A model generated the notes under the pieces. It made no database searches. It had not been told where the DNA came from and saw nothing but the letters and a program-made list of their open reading frames with translations. Both the position numbers and the translations under genes were made by a program. A stretch of 10,727 bases of DNA, from contig CAMATS010000048.1 in NCBI GenBank assembly GCA_945861195.1, positions 1 to 10,727 on the forward strand, in the 5' to 3' direction. Positions 7,174-10,727 of this stretch are shown piece after piece. Each line of letters begins with the position of its first letter. Positions within the stretch are counted from its first letter, which is position 1. This DNA comes from Rhodoferax sp. OV413 (GTDB lineage: Bacteria; Pseudomonadota; Gammaproteobacteria; Burkholderiales; Burkholderiaceae_C).

Positions 7174-8724
7174 ATGACGAACACGCCCCGCACCAAAAAC
7201 GCGCAATGGGAAAGCCTGTTTGCCTTGCAGCAGGGGCCGGGGCTGCCTTTGCAGCAGCGGCTGCGCTTGTCCGTGGTTCAGGCTATTTTGGATGGGCGTC
7301 TGCCCATGGGTGCGCCCCTGCCTTCTTCAAGGGAGTTGGCCAAGGTGTTGGCCCTGAGCCGCAACACCGTGACCGCGGCTTATTTACAACTGGTGGACGA
7401 CGGTTTTTTGGAATCCAGGCCGCGCAGCGGTGTGTTTGTGACCCTCAATGCGCGGCCAGTCGAGGTCAAGCCCAGCAGCCAGGCGGCTGCTTCGGGCAAG
7501 GTGGCTGGCATGCCACCGGTCTGGGCTAACCGGGTTTTGCGATCGCTGACCGACCAACGTACGCTGTCAAAACCAGACCGCTGGAGTGCCTACCCCTTCC
7601 CCTTTGTTTACGGCACCTACGACCCCCAACTGTTTCCTACCGAGGCTTTTCGGGAGTGCTGCGTGCACAGCCTGGCTCGCTCCCACTTGCCGCAGTGGAC
7701 GCCAGACTTCGAGGTGAATGATGTACCAGACCTGATTCAGCAAATTAGACTGCGTTTGCTGCCCAAGCGCGGCGTGTTTGCGCTGCAGGAAGAAATTTTG
7801 ATCACTGTGGGTGCCCAGCACGCCTACTACCTTTTGGCTGAGGCGCTGTTTGACCCAAATCAGCGGCTTGGCCTCGAAGAGCCTGGCCACCCGCACGCTC
7901 GCAACAGCTTTTCGCTCAGAAAGCCCCGTGTCATCGAGCTGCCGGTTGACGCACAGGGCCTGGTGGTGGATTCGCTGCCAGCCTTGGACTACGTGTTTGT
8001 AACCCCCTCCCACCAGAGCCCGACCACCGCCACCCTGAGCATGGCTCGCCGCCAAGCGCTGCTGGCAAAGGCGGAGGAACGGGACTTTGTGCTGATTGAG
8101 GACGACTACGAGGCCGAAAATCTCTATGCCGGCGAACCGATGCCGGCCCTCAAAAGCCTGGATAAGACCGGGCGGGTGATTTATGTTGGCTCGGTTTCCA
8201 AGAGCCTGTCGCCGTCTTTGCGCTTGGGCTATATCGTGGCGCCCCGAGCCTTGATTGCCGAGTTACGCGAACTGCGCCATGCCATGGTGCGCCACCCGAG
8301 TGCTTTTTTACAGCACGCTTATGCCATGTTTTTGTCTCTGGGCCACCACGACTCCCATGCCCGCAAGGTGAACCAGGCGATGCAGGAACGAATGGCACTG
8401 GCCGCGCAGGCTTTGCAACTGCATTTGCCGGATTTTGAGTTCAAACTGCCCTCGGGTGGGGCGTCGATCTGGGTTCGGGCTCCGGACTGGGTAGATTCCT
8501 CCGAGCTGGCACTGATGGCCCGCAGCCAGGGTGTGTTGATCGAGGCTGGCGAGGTGTTTTTCGCCAGCCCGCCCTATCCCTGTCCGTTTTTTCGCTTACG
8601 CCTGTCGTCCATACCGGCCGATCAGATTAGCGCGGGTATTCGCGCCTTGGGTGTCGCCGTCGATGAATTGGCGCAGGCCCGCGGCGCCCGGCGCAGCCGA
8701 CTGCCGCACTTGCGCCTGGCTTAG
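7174..8724 (+). CDS. MocR-type transcriptional regulator (GntR winged helix fused to class I aminotransferase fold)
   Basis: This is a DNA-binding regulator that uses PLP, or PLP bound to an amino ligand, as effector (family examples: GabR, TauR, PdxR). With the ATG at 7174 it has 516 residues. A GntR winged helix spans about 24-90, with PLPSSRELAKVLALSRNTVTAA at 48-69 as the helix-turn-helix. A linker follows, then an aminotransferase-like domain from about 140. It keeps the family's PLP residues: Asp310 and Tyr312 in IEDDYE, Lys343 in SVSKSLSPSLRLGY (Schiff base), and TPSHQSP before them. FRLRL at 473-477 holds the expected carboxylate-binding arginine (474 or 476). The frame stays open up to 7069, but that start gives residues unlike the family and removes the promoter. 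It is divergent from the NTF2/oxidoreductase run and convergent with the ureohydrolase, so it could control either or both. The ligand is probably an amino compound, but unknown. Confidence 0.93.
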   Translation: MTNTPRTKNAQWESLFALQQGPGLPLQQRLRLSVVQAILDGRLPMGAPLPSSRELAKVLALSRNTVTAAYLQLVDDGFLESRPRSGVFVTLNARPVEVKPSSQAAASGKVAGMPPVWANRVLRSLTDQRTLSKPDRWSAYPFPFVYGTYDPQLFPTEAFRECCVHSLARSHLPQWTPDFEVNDVPDLIQQIRLRLLPKRGVFALQEEILITVGAQHAYYLLAEALFDPNQRLGLEEPGHPHARNSFSLRKPRVIELPVDAQGLVVDSLPALDYVFVTPSHQSPTTATLSMARRQALLAKAEERDFVLIEDDYEAENLYAGEPMPALKSLDKTGRVIYVGSVSKSLSPSLRLGYIVAPRALIAELRELRHAMVRHPSAFLQHAYAMFLSLGHHDSHARKVNQAMQERMALAAQALQLHLPDFEFKLPSGGASIWVRAPDWVDSSELALMARSQGVLIEAGEVFFASPPYPCPFFRLRLSSIPADQISAGIRALGVAVDELAQARGARRSRLPHLRLA

Positions 8725-9713
8725 ACCCGAGCGGCCATGGGCCCGGTGCGGCGCTGTTTGACGCTGTCGGCGAGTACGCACAGAATTTCAAACAGCATGG
8801 TGGCCCCGACCATGGCGGTGTTACCGCTGGTGTCAAACGGAGGCGATACCTCCACCACATCGCCGCCAACCAGGTTGAGCCCCTGGAGTTTGCGCACCGC
8901 CCATTGGGCTTCCAGGGTGGTCATGCCACCAATCTCGGGGGTTCCGGTGCCCGGGGCATAAACCGGGTCGAGCGCGTCGACATCAAAGCTCACATAGGTC
9001 GGCCCATCGCCCACCACCCGGCGCGCCTCGGCCATGACCGCCTCGATGCCCAGGGCGTGGAATTCATCAATGTCAATCACGCGGATGCCCTGTTGCTGGC
9101 CCCAGGTGTCCTCGGCATCGTTGTACAGCGCACCCCGAATGCCGATTTGTACCGTGCGCTTGGGGTCAAGCAGGCCCTCTTCGACAGCCCGCCTGAAGGG
9201 GGTTCCGTGGGTGTACTTGAAGCCGCCAAAATAGCCGTCCCAGGTGTCGGTGTGGGCATCAAAGTGCACCATGCCTACCGGCCCTTTTTTAGCCAGGGCC
9301 CGCATGATGGGCAGGGTTGAGAGGTGGTCGCCACCAACTGCCAGGGGCGCTATGCCTGCATCGCAGACGCGGTCAAAAAAAGTCTTGATGCGCGCCATGG
9401 AGTCCATCACGTCGATCGGGTTGACCGGCGTATCGCCGAGATCGGCACAGTTGCACAGCGCAAAGGGGTTGATGCCGCTGGCGCGGTTGACATTGCGGAT
9501 CATGGTGGAAAGGTCTCGCACCTGGCGCGGCCCGTGCCTGGCGCCGGCGCGGTTGGTGGTGCCCCCGTCCCATGGAACGCCAACCAGGCCAATATCCACC
9601 TGCGAAAACGCCTCATGGTCAAAGTCGAGGTAAGGTAGGCGCATGAGCGTTGCCAGCCCGGCAAAACGCGGCATCACAGAGCCGGTAATCGGGGAAAAAA
9701 AATTAGCTTTCAT
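8721..9713 (-). CDS. Ureohydrolase (agmatinase / guanidinobutyrase / guanidinopropionase family)
   Basis: This is a binuclear-metal hydrolase of the arginase superfamily that splits a guanidino compound into urea and an amine. The 330 residues keep all metal ligands: His130 (GGDH), Asp152, His154 and Asp156 (HFDAHTD), Asp244 and Asp246 (SFDVDALDP). His169 in THGTPFRRA matches the catalytic His of E. coli agmatinase. The blocks VPWDGGTTNRAGARHGPR (46-63) and YTHGTPFRRAVEEGLLDP (167-184) recall, from memory, Pseudomonas guanidinopropionase/guanidinobutyrase more than E. coli SpeB, though automatic pipelines would call it agmatinase. The related Ni-dependent guanidine hydrolases also fall in this superfamily; no HypA/HypB-like partner is seen here. 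The ATG at 9713 shares one base with the permease stop (TGATG) and has GGAAAGG nine bases upstream; Met14 (9674) is an alternative start. Superfamily is firm; the substrate is open. Confidence 0.9.
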   Translation of the reverse strand: MKANFFSPITGSVMPRFAGLATLMRLPYLDFDHEAFSQVDIGLVGVPWDGGTTNRAGARHGPRQVRDLSTMIRNVNRASGINPFALCNCADLGDTPVNPIDVMDSMARIKTFFDRVCDAGIAPLAVGGDHLSTLPIMRALAKKGPVGMVHFDAHTDTWDGYFGGFKYTHGTPFRRAVEEGLLDPKRTVQIGIRGALYNDAEDTWGQQQGIRVIDIDEFHALGIEAVMAEARRVVGDGPTYVSFDVDALDPVYAPGTGTPEIGGMTTLEAQWAVRKLQGLNLVGGDVVEVSPPFDTSGNTAMVGATMLFEILCVLADSVKQRRTGPMAARV

Positions 9714-10528
9714 CAGACCCGACCTTTCCAGGGAACCAGTTTGTCTTCAACACGGCGCATCAGCAGGTCAAACATATAAGCCACCACGCCAATCACGATG
9801 ATGCCCATCACCACAATGTCGGTGCGTAAGAAGTTTGATGCATTGAGCACCATTTGCCCAAGGCCCACATTGGCAGCCACCATCTCAGCGGCCACCAGCG
9901 TGCTCCAGCCAAAGCCAATCGAGACCCGCATGCCGACCAAAATCTCGGGCAGGGCAGCGGGCAGCACGACATGGCGAATGACCTGTGTGTAGCTCGCACC
10001 CATCGAGTAGGCTGCGTTCATTTGCTCTTGCGAAGCGCTGCGCATGCCGGAGCGCGCAGCCATGGCCAAGGGCGCAAAGCAGCTCAGGAAAATCAGCAGT
10101 ACTTTGGGCAGCTCATCAATGCCAAACCAGATGATGATGAGTGGCAGGTAGGACAGCGGCGGCAGCGGGCGGTAGAGCTCAATGGGGGGATCAAAAATAC
10201 CCCGCCACACCCGTGACATGCCCATCGCAATGCCAATCGGCACGGCCAACAGGCAGGCCAGAAAAAACGCAGCGAAAACCCGAAACATGCTGGCCGCAAA
10301 ATGCTGCCACAGCGGCTTGTCATTTGCCGCACCGGTGAGGTAGGCATAAAACTGCTCAAAAGTCGCTTGCGGCGAGGGTAAAAACAAGGGCTTGATCCAG
10401 CCCATGTTGGTGACAAGAAACCACAGGCCCAAAATGACAAACACAGTGACCACGCTGATGGCCGCGCTGCTGCCCTCGCCGGGCACCTTGAAGGCGCTGG
10501 TTTTGAGGCCGGGCGTTGGTTCAGACAT
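9713..10528 (-). CDS. NitT/TauT-family ABC transporter permease (TauC/SsuC-like)
   Basis: This is the inner-membrane permease of an importer in the taurine/alkanesulfonate/nitrate family. The 271 residues begin MSEPTPG. A membrane segment at about 24-41 is followed by the family motif LFLPSPQATFEQF (48-60). Further segments lie near 83-103, 124-135, 143-157, 199-216 and 236-256. The coupling region SMGASYTQVIRHVVLPAALP at 175-194 is the EAA-like loop. The late AAEMVAANVGLGQMV (213-227), NFLRTDIVVMGI (232-243) and final LVPWKG (264-269) resemble TauC in particular. The frame is open to 10618, but the ATG at 10528 overlaps the ATPase gene end by eight bases and gives a normal N-terminus. It is translationally coupled to the ureohydrolase (TGATG), so transporter and enzyme probably act on the same compound or pathway. 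Confidence 0.92.
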   Translation of the reverse strand: MSEPTPGLKTSAFKVPGEGSSAAISVVTVFVILGLWFLVTNMGWIKPLFLPSPQATFEQFYAYLTGAANDKPLWQHFAASMFRVFAAFFLACLLAVPIGIAMGMSRVWRGIFDPPIELYRPLPPLSYLPLIIIWFGIDELPKVLLIFLSCFAPLAMAARSGMRSASQEQMNAAYSMGASYTQVIRHVVLPAALPEILVGMRVSIGFGWSTLVAAEMVAANVGLGQMVLNASNFLRTDIVVMGIIVIGVVAYMFDLLMRRVEDKLVPWKGRV

Positions 10529-10727
10529 GAGCGGGCTCCCGCTGGTGGACGATTGCCAGAACCTCTTCGCGCATGCGAATGAACTCGGGCTCTGATTTGA
10601 CCCTGCGGGCGTCCCCATGCGAAAGAAACTCGCGCGAAAAGGGCACGTTCTCGTAGGTGTGCGAAATACGCCCGGGGCTTGGGCTCATCAGGACCAAGCG
10701 GGTGGCCAAAAACAGCGCCTCTTCCAC
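10521..10727 (-). CDS. NitT/TauT-family ABC transporter ATPase (TauB-like), only the C-terminus in window
   Basis: This is the last 68 residues of an ATPase that continues past the right edge. The visible part opens with VEEALFLATRLVLMSPSPGRI, the segment that directly follows the H-loop histidine in TauB/SsuB/NrtD-like proteins. It continues through FSREFLSHGDARRVKSEPEF and IRMREEVLAIVHQRE, a tail pattern that from memory fits TauB closely. Walker A, Q-loop, signature and Walker B are outside the window. The first visible codon is GTG but is internal, not a start. The stop overlaps the permease start by eight bases, so the operon order is ATPase, permease, ureohydrolase. A binding-protein gene would be expected further to the right. 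Confidence 0.85.
   Translation of the reverse strand: MEEALFLATRLVLMSPSPGRISHTYENVPFSREFLSHGDARRVKSEPEFIRMREEVLAIVHQREPAHV

Noticed and set aside
10529..10618. N-terminal extension of the TauC-like permease
   Set aside because: The extension would overlap the ATPase gene by about 98 bases and is unlike family N-termini. MSEPTPG at 10528 is the better start.
1..10727. Mobile elements, CRISPR arrays, tRNA or rRNA genes, phage or defence genes
   Set aside because: No transposase, repeat-spacer pattern, cloverleaf-like sequence or defence domain was seen. Nearly all bases belong to metabolic and transport genes.

Overview
The window looks like a chromosomal segment from a GC-rich Gram-negative bacterium. 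The best guess is a beta-proteobacterium of the Burkholderiales (Comamonadaceae-like). That guess rests on codon use, dense operon packing and the style of the encoded transporters, and it is an inference, not a proven placement. Almost all of the sequence is coding. There is no rRNA, tRNA, CRISPR array, insertion sequence or phage gene that I can see. Every complete gene reads as an intact frame, and only the two edge genes are cut.

Layout: bases 1-7056 hold one minus-strand run of seven genes. In transcription order these are a small SnoaL/NTF2-fold protein (7056-6655), a FAD-dependent DAO/PuuB-like oxidoreductase (6642-5203), a Tat-type peptide-family solute-binding protein (5099-3510), two DppB/DppC-type permeases (3495-2518 and 2521-1649), a DppD-type ATPase (1629-619) and a DppF-type ATPase cut by the left edge (622-1). 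The genes touch or overlap, except for a 103-base gap before the binding protein, which may carry a second promoter. Divergent from this run, across a 117-base regulatory gap, is a plus-strand MocR-type regulator (7174-8724), a winged-helix/aminotransferase fusion.

Bases 8721-10727 hold a second minus-strand run. In transcription order it is the C-terminus of a TauB-like ATPase (right edge), a TauC-like permease and a ureohydrolase of the agmatinase/guanidinobutyrase/guanidinopropionase family. The ureohydrolase and the MocR gene meet tail to tail, and their stop codons overlap by four bases.

Taken together this reads as a catabolic island for a nitrogen-rich small molecule. It has two ABC importers, an enzyme that releases urea from a guanidino group, a flavin amine/amino-acid oxidase, an NTF2-fold accessory protein and one amino-compound-sensing regulator. 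The most specific idea is that the TauBC-like importer feeds the ureohydrolase with a guanidino acid such as 3-guanidinopropionate or taurocyamine. This is a hypothesis; guanidine, guanidinobutyrate and agmatine remain open alternatives. I found no clearly undescribed molecular machine in the window. The novelty, if any, lies in the substrate and in the gene combination.
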